Source of the DNA: Rubrobacter tropicus | GTDB lineage: Bacteria; Actinomycetota; Rubrobacteria; Rubrobacterales; Rubrobacteraceae | Direction of reading: 5' to 3' | Assembly (NCBI RefSeq): GCF_011492945.1 | Contig: NZ_CP045119.1 | Coordinates: 3,596,001-3,660,000 of the forward strand | Length of the DNA stretch: 64,000 nucleotides | Part shown: positions 47,036 to 55,231 of the stretch, in pieces | Layout: each line of letters begins with the position of its first letter | Numbering within the stretch: the stretch's first letter is position 1 | Notes under the pieces: model-generated | Told to the model about the DNA's origin: nothing | What the model saw: only the letters and a program-made list of their open reading frames with translations | The model's database searches: none | Program-made: the position numbers and the translations under genes

Positions 47036-48394
47036 CTAGGCCGTGAGGCCTTCGGACGCTTCCAGCGACTCTTCCTCGTGGTCGGGGCCGTGGTTGATCT
47101 CGCGCACCATCACGAGCACGTAGAGGAGGCCCATAATGAGGTACAGCCCCATGAACCCGATGAGCGTGAAGAGCACGCTGCCGGACGAGACGAGCGGCGA
47201 GACGCCCTCTTCTGTTCGAAACAACCCGTAGGCGAGCCACGGCTGCCGCCCGAGCTCCGCGCTGAACCACCCGGCCGTGTTCGCGATAAACGGGAAGGGA
47301 AGCGCGAGCATGATCGCCCACAGCATCGGCCTGAAGGTGTACAGCCACCCCCGCCACAGCATGAACGCCGCCAAAACCGTTATCCCTATAAATATGGTCC
47401 CGAGCCCCACCATGACGTGGTATGAGTAGTACAGGAGCGGGATGTTGTCGGGCCAGTTCTTCTGGGGGAACTCTTCCAGGGATTTAACGTCGCCCCCGGC
47501 GGGGCCGTAGACGAGCAGGCTCAGGCCGCCGGGAAGTACTATGGGGTTGTCTATCTCCAACGTCTCCATGTTCGGCTGCCCGATAAAGACCAGGTCCGCC
47601 CGGTCGGAGTCCTTGAAGTGTCCCTCCATCGCGGCGAGGGCGACGGGCTGGTGCTCGGCGACCTGGTCGCTGGACATGTGCCCGCTCGGGAAGAGCATCC
47701 AGACGCTCGCGATGACGCTCGCTATGACCCCGACTTTGAGGAAGATCTTCCCGTACTCCACGTCCCTGCGCGCGAGCAGGTAGTACGCCCCAAGCCCGGC
47801 CATCACGAAAGACCCGCAGACGACGGCCCCGCCCATGTTGTGCGCGTACTGCGCGAACATCCACGGGTTCAACAGGACGGCCCAGTAGTCGTCGAGCTGT
47901 ATGTTGCCGTTCTCGAGCACCCTGTAGCCGACCGGGTTCTGCATCCAGGAGTTCGTGGTGATGATGAAGTAGCCGGACGCCCACGTCCCCAGGAAGACCA
48001 TGAGCGAGGAGAACCAGTGGACCCTCTGCCCGAAGCGGCGCTCCCCGAACAAAAAGAGCCCCACGAAGGCGCTCTCGAGGAAGAAGGCGAAAGCGCCCTC
48101 CATCGCCAGAGTCTGGGCGATGATGTCGCCGGTGAAGGCGGAGAACGCCGCCCAGTTGGTGCCGAACTGGAACTCCATCGGGATGCCGGTGACGACCCCG
48201 AAGACGAAGGTTACCGCGAAGATCTTGCCCCAGAACCGCGCGGACTTGTTGTACAACTCGTTGCCGCTCCTCATGTAGATGCTCTTCAAGACGAAGACGA
48301 GCAGCGCGAGCCCCATCGTGAACATGGGAAAGAGGTAGTGGTAGGTTATGGTGAAGGCGAACTGCATGCGCGAAACGGTCAGCGCGTCTTCCAC
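47036..48394 (-). CDS. cydA: Cytochrome bd quinol oxidase subunit I
   Basis: A 452-residue catalytic subunit carrying haems b558, b595 and d. SRMQFAFTITYHYLFPMFTMG contains the conserved His ligand region, GRQPWLAYGLFRTEEGVSP is the family signature, and the Q-loop is of the short type (cyanide-insensitive-oxidase-like). GTG start with AGGAGG 6 nt upstream. The 185 bp before it hold no clear Rex-type site. It heads the cyd operon. Confidence 0.94.
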   Translation of the reverse strand: MEDALTVSRMQFAFTITYHYLFPMFTMGLALLVFVLKSIYMRSGNELYNKSARFWGKIFAVTFVFGVVTGIPMEFQFGTNWAAFSAFTGDIIAQTLAMEGAFAFFLESAFVGLFLFGERRFGQRVHWFSSLMVFLGTWASGYFIITTNSWMQNPVGYRVLENGNIQLDDYWAVLLNPWMFAQYAHNMGGAVVCGSFVMAGLGAYYLLARRDVEYGKIFLKVGVIASVIASVWMLFPSGHMSSDQVAEHQPVALAAMEGHFKDSDRADLVFIGQPNMETLEIDNPIVLPGGLSLLVYGPAGGDVKSLEEFPQKNWPDNIPLLYYSYHVMVGLGTIFIGITVLAAFMLWRGWLYTFRPMLWAIMLALPFPFIANTAGWFSAELGRQPWLAYGLFRTEEGVSPLVSSGSVLFTLIGFMGLYLIMGLLYVLVMVREINHGPDHEEESLEASEGLTA

Positions 48395-48580
48395 GGCCTA
48401 CCTCCTCGGGATCTCTGTTCTAGCACGGCATCGTACCCCTCCCCGGTCCGACTCCGCACCCCGGGTGTGTGTTTTCTTTCACCCCGTCGGCGTGCGGCGT
48501 CAACGACCCGGCCAGTTTGTCCCGGCGCGGGCCGGATCGCCTGGTCTGATTTGACCGTTGAACTGGTTCAGATTGCCCGA

Positions 48581-48874
48581 TTAGCGGCTGGCGGCCCTCT
48601 CGGCGCGGCGACGGGGGGAGGCGAGGGTCATGCCCAGGATCACGCACCCCGAGACGACCATCACCAGGCCCCACCAGAGGTTGATGTTGAAGCCGACGTT
48701 CCCCTGGGCCTGCTGACCGGAGGAGATCAACCCCGTCAGGACGAGCGTGACGCCGAAGATCAGGACGATGGCCGCTATGTAGAAGCCTATCGCCATGGAG
48801 TGGTTGGTGCCCGAGTGCTCCGGAACCCGCTCTTCTTCCATGTACTCGTGGCGCTCGCGGTTCTCTTCGGTCAT
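48581..48874 (-). CDS. Small two-helix membrane protein
   Basis: A 97-residue protein: a polar, acidic N-terminal 35 residues (ENRERHEYMEEERVPEHSG), then two hydrophobic helices (SMAIGFYIAAIVLIFGVTLV and NINLWWGLVMVVSGCVILG) and a basic tail (RRRAERAASR). ATG 48874 is chosen because GGAGG lies 6 nt upstream. Function unknown. It follows the symporter gene on the same strand with a repeat between, and may be an accessory of the symporter or of the cytochrome bd genes downstream. Confidence 0.7.
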   Translation of the reverse strand: MTEENRERHEYMEEERVPEHSGTNHSMAIGFYIAAIVLIFGVTLVLTGLISSGQQAQGNVGFNINLWWGLVMVVSGCVILGMTLASPRRRAERAASR

Positions 48875-48894
48875 TAGAAACCTCCGTTCTTGGG

Positions 48895-49008
48895 TTTCAG
48901 GCAACAGGCTTCAGGGGCGACGTTCGGGGTCCGGTGGCGACGACCGCCCCTGAAGCCTGAGAGCGAGGGCCGAAGGCCCGAAGCGCCCTGCAGCCTGACA
49001 CCTCTCAA
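48895..49008. repeat. TTCAGG/CTGA mixed repeat element
   Basis: TTCAGGCAACAGGCTTCAGGGGC is mirrored at the other end by CCCCTGAAGCCTGAGAGCG, then GGGCCGAAGGCCCGAAGCGCCC and a final CCTGACACCTC. It combines the two sub-types of the interspersed family, and its outer parts can pair. Confidence 0.5.
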
Positions 49009-49012
49009 ATGG

Positions 49013-50632
49013 CTACCAGAAATAGACATTCAGTGCCAACGTCATGGCGAGAACGATGACCGCGAGGATCCACGGCTTCTTGTACCAGGCCTCCTCCCTG
49101 ACCTCCTTCTGCTCGGTCAGGCCCCAGACTATGCCGCGCAGCTCCGAGTCGGGCTTGGGTTGGGTGACGAGGGAGACGGCGATCGTCACGACGACGCAGG
49201 CGATCCAGGCCCAGATGGCGCGGTACATGGAGGCGCCTACCGAGCTGTCGAGCGAGATGAGGTAAAGGATCACGCCGGTCGCCGTCCCCGTGACGAGACC
49301 GAAGAAGCCGCCCCAGCCCGTCGAGCGGCGCCAGAACATGCCCAGAAGGAACGTCCCGAAGAGCGGCGCCAGGAAGATGCCGTGCAGGAGCTGCACGTAG
49401 TCGATGATGCTCGCGAAGCCGAGTACCAGGTAGGCCGCGAGCACGCTCAGGGCGACGCCCGCCACGGTCGCGATGCGGCCCACGTTGAGGTAGTGGCGGT
49501 CCGGGGCGTCCCGGTTTATGTACGCCTTGTAGATGTCGTAGGTCCATACGGTGTTGAAGGCCGTCACGTTGCCCGCCATCCCGCTCATGAACGCGGCGAG
49601 CAGCGCCGTCAGGCCGACGCCAAGCATCCCGGTCGGGAAGTAGTAGGCCATCGCGTAGGGGACGGCCATGTTGTAGTTGTCCTCGCCGAGGTTCGGGAGG
49701 ATGGACAGGATGATCAGGCCAGGGAAGATCGCGAGCACCCCGTACATCAGCTTCGGGAACGCCGCGATGAGCGGGGTCCGCTGCGCCGCCGCCTCGTCCT
49801 CGGCGGCCAGGGCTCGCTGGACCACCAGAAAGTCCGTGCACCAGTAGCCGAACGATTGCACGAACCCGAGGCCGAACACGATGGCGAACCAGTGCACGGC
49901 CATCGGGTTGTCCGCAGATCCCGTGTTGGACCACGCGTGGAAGAAGTCCGCGCGGCCGATGGACTCCCGCAGGCCGGAGAGGCCGCCGACGTCTATCAGG
50001 CCGAAGAGCACGAGCGGCACCAGCCCGAGCGTTATAAGGAAGAACTGCAAGACCTCGTTGTAGATCGAGGACGAGAGGCCGCCTAAAGTCACGTACCCGA
50101 GCACTATTCCGGCGGACAAGATGATGCTCGCGGTCAGGCTCCATCCCAGGAGCAATTGGAACACTATCGCCATCGCGTACATGTTTATGCCTGAGAGCAG
50201 GATCATGAAGATGGCGAACAGGATGGCGTTGAACCCGCGCGTCGCCTCGTTGTAGCGGAGCTTCAGGAAGCCGGGGACGGAGTGGACCCGGCTCGCGTAG
50301 TAGAAGGGGATCATGAACAGGGCCACGAAGACCATCGCGGGTATCGCGCCGATCCAGTAGTAGTGGGACTGCATGATCCCGTACTGCGCCGCCCCCGCGC
50401 CCATCCCCAGGATCTCCAAAGCCCCCAGGTTCGCCCCCAGGAAGGCGAGGCCCGTGATCCAGCTCGGCAGGGACCGGCCCGAGAGAAAGTAATCTTCTGA
50501 AGTCTGCATCTTCGTCCTGAGCACGGCACCTATGCCTAGCACGAACACGAAGTACACCCCGATGATGAAGTAGTCCAGCCATGTGTCGTTGACCTCAACC
50601 ATCGACTGGAGGAACGCCAGATCTCCCACCAT
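49013..50632 (-). CDS. Sodium:solute symporter (SSS family)
   Basis: A 539-residue permease with about 13-14 helices. GRSLPSWITGLAFLGANLGA, RVHSVPGFLKLRYN, YVTLGGLSSSIYNEVLQFF and AFMSGMAGNVTAFNTVWTYDIY (with the helix-8-type Ser/Thr that coordinates sodium) are typical of SSS proteins such as sugar or myo-inositol symporters. ATG with GGGAGAGGCAT upstream. Its position before the inositol region makes a sugar or polyol substrate plausible, but the sequence does not prove it. Confidence 0.87.
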   Translation of the reverse strand: MVGDLAFLQSMVEVNDTWLDYFIIGVYFVFVLGIGAVLRTKMQTSEDYFLSGRSLPSWITGLAFLGANLGALEILGMGAGAAQYGIMQSHYYWIGAIPAMVFVALFMIPFYYASRVHSVPGFLKLRYNEATRGFNAILFAIFMILLSGINMYAMAIVFQLLLGWSLTASIILSAGIVLGYVTLGGLSSSIYNEVLQFFLITLGLVPLVLFGLIDVGGLSGLRESIGRADFFHAWSNTGSADNPMAVHWFAIVFGLGFVQSFGYWCTDFLVVQRALAAEDEAAAQRTPLIAAFPKLMYGVLAIFPGLIILSILPNLGEDNYNMAVPYAMAYYFPTGMLGVGLTALLAAFMSGMAGNVTAFNTVWTYDIYKAYINRDAPDRHYLNVGRIATVAGVALSVLAAYLVLGFASIIDYVQLLHGIFLAPLFGTFLLGMFWRRSTGWGGFFGLVTGTATGVILYLISLDSSVGASMYRAIWAWIACVVVTIAVSLVTQPKPDSELRGIVWGLTEQKEVREEAWYKKPWILAVIVLAMTLALNVYFW

Positions 50633-50737
50633 ATGCCTCTCCCCTCTCGACGCGGCTTCCCGTCCGCGATCCCTCTATGAACGGCACATTACACCGTCCC
50701 CGGGACCGGTACAACCCCTCACCGAAGGCGGCCCGAT

Positions 50738-51754
50738 TTAGGTTAGATCTGGCGGATCTCCTTCTATCTCGGCGACCTTTACGGGCCTCCCCTCCGTACG
50801 CGACACCTCGCAGGCGACCGCGACCCTCAAGGCCTCCATCGCCGCGGCGGGGGGCGACGGGTTTTCGCGTTCGCCCTTCATCACCCCTATGAACGCTTTG
50901 GTCTCTTCCCTGAGGCTGTCCCCGAACCTCTCCATGAAGTCCCTGTACGGGCCCCTGGTCGGAGGAACCTCGTCCGGCTCCACGGGGCGGGGCTGGCTCA
51001 GGCTGTTGTCCCCAACGGAGAGGCTGTCTTCCGAGCCGAAGACCTCCAGGCGGAAGTCGTGGCCGCGGGCGTTGTGGCGGGTGCCGGTGACGATCACGGG
51101 CAGGCCGTCGGACATGGTCATAAGGATGGCCGCGTTGTCCACGTCGCCGAACTTCGCGTAGCGGTCGAAGCCCCTGACGCTTCCCGTGGCGTAGACCTGA
51201 TCCACGTCGAGACCGGTCAGCCAGCGCGCCAGGTCGAAGTCGTGGATGTGCAGGTCACGGTAGGTCCCGCCGCTGAGTTCTATGAATTCCTCCGGGGCGG
51301 GCTCGGCGTCGTGGGCCGTGATCCTGAGGCTGTAGAGGGTCCCCAGGGTCCCGTCTCTTACCGCCTGATAAGCTCGTAGATAATCCGGGTCGAGGCGGCG
51401 CTGGAAGGCGATCTGGAGCACGTTGCCCCCCCTCTCGGCGTGCTCGATCACCGCAGCCGTATCCCGCAGCGTCAAGGCTATCGGCTTTTCGCAGAAGATG
51501 GGCAAACCTGCGTCTATGCAACGGTGCAACGCCTCCGCGTGAAGCCCCGTCGCCAGCGACACGAAGACCGCGTCGGGCTCGGAGTCGATGGCTTCATCTA
51601 TAGTTCCAGCCGTCCCGCCCACCTCCCGGGCCAACTCTTCCGCCCGCCCGCCCGTCCGGTTGCCTATGAAGATCTCGTCAACCTCGGGCAACCCGCCCAA
51701 CACCCTGGCCCGGAACGAACCGATACGACCGGCCCCAAGCACGGCTATTCTCAT
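50738..51754 (-). CDS. iolG: Gfo/Idh/MocA-family dehydrogenase (inositol 2-dehydrogenase-like)
   Basis: A 338-residue NAD-dependent oxidoreductase. The cofactor site is VLGAGRIGSFRAR, the catalytic Lys sits in CEKPIALTLRD and the conserved HIHDFDLARWLTG is typical of inositol dehydrogenases. It likely oxidises myo-inositol or scyllo-inositol to inosose, in line with the iol genes upstream on this strand. Start ATG 51754. At least two more Gfo/Idh/MocA genes lie in the region, so which one is the main IolG is uncertain. Confidence 0.87.
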   Translation of the reverse strand: MRIAVLGAGRIGSFRARVLGGLPEVDEIFIGNRTGGRAEELAREVGGTAGTIDEAIDSEPDAVFVSLATGLHAEALHRCIDAGLPIFCEKPIALTLRDTAAVIEHAERGGNVLQIAFQRRLDPDYLRAYQAVRDGTLGTLYSLRITAHDAEPAPEEFIELSGGTYRDLHIHDFDLARWLTGLDVDQVYATGSVRGFDRYAKFGDVDNAAILMTMSDGLPVIVTGTRHNARGHDFRLEVFGSEDSLSVGDNSLSQPRPVEPDEVPPTRGPYRDFMERFGDSLREETKAFIGVMKGERENPSPPAAAMEALRVAVACEVSRTEGRPVKVAEIEGDPPDLT

Positions 51755-51778
51755 CAGAGACCTCCCACGTTCGAATCC

Positions 51779-52600
51779 TTATCCTTCACAAAGCGGTAGC
51801 AGGCTCTCGTAGCAACGCCGCGCCGCCTCTTTGGTCGGCAGTTGCCAGAGGCCCGCGTTGAACAGCTCTATCGCGAAGAAGCCGCCGTAGCCGTTCCGTT
51901 CGAGCGCCGAGATGATCCCTGCCAGGTCCAACACGCCCTCGCCGGGGAGGACCCTGTCGAAGTCGCGGTGGGTCAGGTCGGCGGGCGTGTTTGGCATGTC
52001 GTTGAGGTGGACGTGCTTGACCCACTTGACGGAATCGCTGTTTATGTCCGAGAGCTTGGTGGGCGTCACGTGGTAGTGGGCCGTGTCGAAGAGGACGCCT
52101 ACTCTTGGATGGTCCGCGATCTCTGCCACCCGCACGCCACTCTGCAAGCTCCTGACGACGGGCGAGGCGTTGAACTCCACGGCGATGTCCACGTCCGTCT
52201 CTTCCGTGGCCTCGGCGAGGTCGACCAGGGCGCGGGCTATTGGGTCGAGGCTTTCGGGGGTCACCAGCTCGGGGCCGTCGGTGTGGACGATCATGGCGCT
52301 TCCGCCAAGCTCGCTTATCAGCCGGACGTTCTCGGCGTTTGCCCTGAGGTTGGGAAGAAGCACGTCGGAGGCGTGGAAGCACTCGACCGCCAGTTCCGAA
52401 CTGGCGATGATCCGGAGCCCGAGAGAATCAAGAAGCGCCCGCGTCTCTTCGACCGTGTGGCCGTCCTCGAGCCAGGCTTTGACTAGTGGCAGGTAGGGTT
52501 CCACGTAACGGAAACCGGCGGTGGAATATGCCTCCAGCGCTTCTTCGAGGTTGCGGTGTTTCGTGGTCAGCGAGTGGATGGCGAGTTGTTCGGTTCTCAG
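51779..52600 (-). CDS. Sugar phosphate isomerase/epimerase-type TIM barrel (IolE/IolI-like), probable CTG start
   Basis: A 273-residue AP endonuclease-2-type barrel. The reading frame extends past the first GTG (52504, EPYLPLVK) through NLEEALEAYSTAGFRYVEP to a CTG at 52600. The paralogue 2.5 kb away starts MRAEQLTINS at exactly this point (here LRTEQLAIHS), and GAGAGAGG lies just upstream, so CTG is the likely start. Starting later would remove the first strand of the barrel. Metal-ligand candidates are DTAHYHVTPT and KHVHLNDMP. Probably acts on an inosose or related ketose. Confidence 0.8.
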   Translation of the reverse strand: MRTEQLAIHSLTTKHRNLEEALEAYSTAGFRYVEPYLPLVKAWLEDGHTVEETRALLDSLGLRIIASSELAVECFHASDVLLPNLRANAENVRLISELGGSAMIVHTDGPELVTPESLDPIARALVDLAEATEETDVDIAVEFNASPVVRSLQSGVRVAEIADHPRVGVLFDTAHYHVTPTKLSDINSDSVKWVKHVHLNDMPNTPADLTHRDFDRVLPGEGVLDLAGIISALERNGYGGFFAIELFNAGLWQLPTKEAARRCYESLLPLCEG

Positions 52601-52620
52601 CCTGGGCCGCCTCTCTCGAA

Positions 52621-52651
52621 CGGGAACCGGACCGATGCGGCCCGGTTCCCG
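52621..52651 (-). terminator. Hairpin between the sugar porter and the TIM-barrel gene
   Basis: CGGGAACCGG and CCGGTTCCCG form a perfect 10-bp stem with an 11-nt loop. There is no T-run, so it may be a partial stop or an mRNA-stability element rather than a full terminator. Confidence 0.4.
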
Positions 52652-52689
52652 AGAATCCTCGATTAGCAGAGGACTACTTTAGTTGCGTC

Positions 52690-54138
52690 TTACGTGGTTG
52701 CCTCGACGGGGTCGCCGTGCGTGCGGAAGTCCTCTTCGAGTTGTTCGAGGGAGCGTCCGCGGGTTTCGGGGACCATCGTCTTCACGAAGAGGATGGAGAC
52801 GACACCGACGGCGGCGAACAGGAAGAACGTGTACGAGATGCCTATGCCGGCGACCAGCGAGGGGAAGAACAGGCCGACGAAGAAGTTCGTGATCCAGAGC
52901 AAGAAGACCGAGAGGCCGATGGCGAAGCCGCGCATCTCGAGCGGGAAGATCTCGGCCAGCATCAGCCAGACGAGGGGCCCTATCGTGCCCTGCATGATGA
53001 AGACGAACGCTATGACGAAGAACAGGATCATGTACGCCCGCAGAAGGCCCTCGGGCAAAACCAGGGAGGAGACGCCGATCAGCAAGTGCGCCGTAGTCGT
53101 CCCTATAAAACCGAACAGGAGCATCGGGCGCCGGTTCACGCGGTTCATAAGCGCCAGGCCGACGAGGAGGCCCGAGATGGAGAAGACGCCGTTGAGGATG
53201 TTGAGTATGATCGCCGCGTTGTCCGAGAACCCGGCCTCCTGCAAGAGCTCGGTACCGTAGTACATGACCGAGTTGATCCCGGTCAGCTGCTGCACGATGG
53301 CGAGCCCGATGCCTATGAAGAGCAGGCGCCGGATCCAGGGCACCGCAAGGTCGGCCCAGCCCCCCGTCTGCGACGCCCGCTCCTCCTCGGCGAGCGCGTG
53401 AACTTCGGCAAGCTCGGCCTCGGCCCGCTCGGGCGACCTGACCTGCCGCAGCACGCCGAGCGCGTCCTGGTCGCGCCCCTTGGAGACGAGCCAGCGCGGG
53501 CTCTCTGGCATCCTGAGCATCCCGACGAACAGGGCTATGGCCGGGAGCGCCGCGACGAGGAGCATGTAGCGCCACACGCTCGGCTGCTCGCCCCAGATGT
53601 TGAAGATGATCGCGTTGATCGCGAACGCCGCGAACTGGCCGGAGACGATCATTAGCTCGTTGCGCGTAACCAACCCGCCGCGCCTCTCGGCCGGGGAGAT
53701 CTCAGCGAGGTACACCGGAACCGTCACCGACGCGCCGCCGACCGCGAGCCCGAGCACGAACCGGAAGAACGCAAGCACCCCGTAGTTGGGCGCGAGGACG
53801 CAGCCCATCGTACCCACAAAGAAGATGACGGCGAGCAGGATGATGTTTTTGCGCCGCCCCTGGTAGTCGGAGAGCCTGCCCCCGATGGCGGCCCCCACCG
53901 CAGCACCCAGCAGCAGGATGGCCGCGACGACGCCAGTCCTGAACGGCGTGAGGCCGAGGCCCTCCTGCATGGGCGTCAGCGCGCCGTTGATGACTCCTGT
54001 GTCGTAGCCGAAGAGCAGGCCGCCGAACGTGGCGATCACGGCCACGAGGCCGAGCCGCTTGCTGTGCGGCCCAGGGGTATCCGGCGGCATGGTCGTCGTC
54101 GTGGTCGTCGTGCCCTCTACGGGTGGTGATTGGGACAT
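52690..54138 (-). CDS. iolT: MFS sugar porter, probable inositol transporter (IolT-like)
   Basis: A 482-residue sugar porter with 12 predicted helices. Signatures of the family are FGGLLFGYDTGVINGAL, GGRLSDYQGRRKN, VPVYLAEISPAERRG, the second-half GFIGTTTAHLL with RRP, and the final VPETRGRSLEQLEEDF. This is the sugar porter layout of IolT, XylE and GalP. ATG start with GAAAGGTAACCTTC upstream. Position between the two TIM-barrel paralogues within the inositol cluster points to inositol uptake. Confidence 0.87.
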   Translation of the reverse strand: MSQSPPVEGTTTTTTTMPPDTPGPHSKRLGLVAVIATFGGLLFGYDTGVINGALTPMQEGLGLTPFRTGVVAAILLLGAAVGAAIGGRLSDYQGRRKNIILLAVIFFVGTMGCVLAPNYGVLAFFRFVLGLAVGGASVTVPVYLAEISPAERRGGLVTRNELMIVSGQFAAFAINAIIFNIWGEQPSVWRYMLLVAALPAIALFVGMLRMPESPRWLVSKGRDQDALGVLRQVRSPERAEAELAEVHALAEEERASQTGGWADLAVPWIRRLLFIGIGLAIVQQLTGINSVMYYGTELLQEAGFSDNAAIILNILNGVFSISGLLVGLALMNRVNRRPMLLFGFIGTTTAHLLIGVSSLVLPEGLLRAYMILFFVIAFVFIMQGTIGPLVWLMLAEIFPLEMRGFAIGLSVFLLWITNFFVGLFFPSLVAGIGISYTFFLFAAVGVVSILFVKTMVPETRGRSLEQLEEDFRTHGDPVEATT

Positions 54139-54291
54139 GAAGGTTACCTTTCTTTCGAGTGGGCTACTGGCGGCGTCAGGTAGGGCCGCCCCGGGTAAAG
54201 CCCACGGTCACAGATGGGCCGTAAGCGCCAGGCCCCACCTCCTCCGCACCCGGATAACAGCCCGTCCGGCAAACCCGCTAGGCACGACCCC

Positions 54292-55119
54292 TCACCCCTC
54301 CCGCTCGCACAGCGGCAAGAGGCTCTCGTAGCAACGCCGCGCCGCCTCTTTGGTCGGCAGTTGCCAGAGGTCCTTGCTGAACATCTCGATGGAGAAGTAG
54401 CCGTCGTAACCATTCCGTTCGAGGGTGCCGATGGTCCCCGTCAGGTCGAGCACGCCCTCTCCCGGCAGCACCCGGTCATCGTCACGATGGGTAAGGTCTG
54501 CCGGTGTGTCGGGCATGTCGTTGAGGTGGACGTGCTTGATCCACTTGACCGATCCCTCGTTTACGTCCGAGAGCTTGGTGGGCGTGACGTGGTAGTGGGC
54601 CGTGTCGAAGAGGACGCCTACTCTTGGATGGTCGGCGATCTCGGCGACCCGAATGGCGCTTCCGAGGCTCTTGACGAGCGGCGACCAGTTGAACTCGATT
54701 GCGATGTCCACGCCGAGGTCGTCGGTGAACTCGGCCAGGTTGTGCATCGCGCGGGCCACGGCGTCCAGGGCCTCGACGGAGTTCCGCTCGGGGCCGTCGG
54801 TGCCGACGATCATCTTGTCGGCACCGAGCTCCCGTATGAGCCCGACGTTCTCGGCGTTCGCCTTCAGGTTGGAGATGCGCGCGTCGGGCGAGCCGAAGCA
54901 CGCAACCTCCAACTGCGAACTGGCGACGACGGCGAGGCCCCGCGACGCGAAGAGCTCCCGCGTCTCGTCCACCGTGTGGCCGTCCCCCAGCCATTCCTTG
55001 ACGAGGTTCAGGTGCGGCTCGACGTTACGGAATCCTGCGGCGGCGTAGGCGTCCAACGCCTCTTCGAGGTTCCAGTGGAAAGTACACTGCGAGTTTATGG
55101 TGAGCTGTTCGGCCCTCAT
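54292..55119 (-). CDS. Sugar phosphate isomerase/epimerase-type TIM barrel (IolE/IolI-like), second copy
   Basis: A 275-residue barrel starting MRAEQLTINSQCTFHWN at ATG 55119, a close paralogue of the gene at 51779-52600. It carries the same metal-site stretch LFDTAHYHVTPTKLS and VHLNDMPDTPADLTH. The C-terminal half is nearly identical to the paralogue, including stretches of 47-51 identical bases, so the pair shows recent duplication or gene conversion. It lies after iolA and before the transporter. Likely substrate is an inosose-type ketose. Confidence 0.85.
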   Translation of the reverse strand: MRAEQLTINSQCTFHWNLEEALDAYAAAGFRNVEPHLNLVKEWLGDGHTVDETRELFASRGLAVVASSQLEVACFGSPDARISNLKANAENVGLIRELGADKMIVGTDGPERNSVEALDAVARAMHNLAEFTDDLGVDIAIEFNWSPLVKSLGSAIRVAEIADHPRVGVLFDTAHYHVTPTKLSDVNEGSVKWIKHVHLNDMPDTPADLTHRDDDRVLPGEGVLDLTGTIGTLERNGYDGYFSIEMFSKDLWQLPTKEAARRCYESLLPLCEREG

Positions 55120-55150
55120 ACTGTTCGACGTTCTCCTCTCCCATATGTTT

Positions 55151-55199
55151 CGCCCGCGCCGGCTGAGTCCGGTGGTCCCCACCACCGGGGGCGCGGGCG
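55151..55199 (-). terminator. Nested hairpin after iolA
   Basis: CGCCCGCGCC pairs with GGCGCGGGCG at the ends, enclosing a second hairpin GGTGGT-CCCC-ACCACC. It lies between iolA and the next gene. No T-run is seen, so its termination role is uncertain. Confidence 0.4.
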
Positions 55200-55231
55200 C
55201 CCCTGACTTTGCGTTTGGGCCTATCTCTGCA

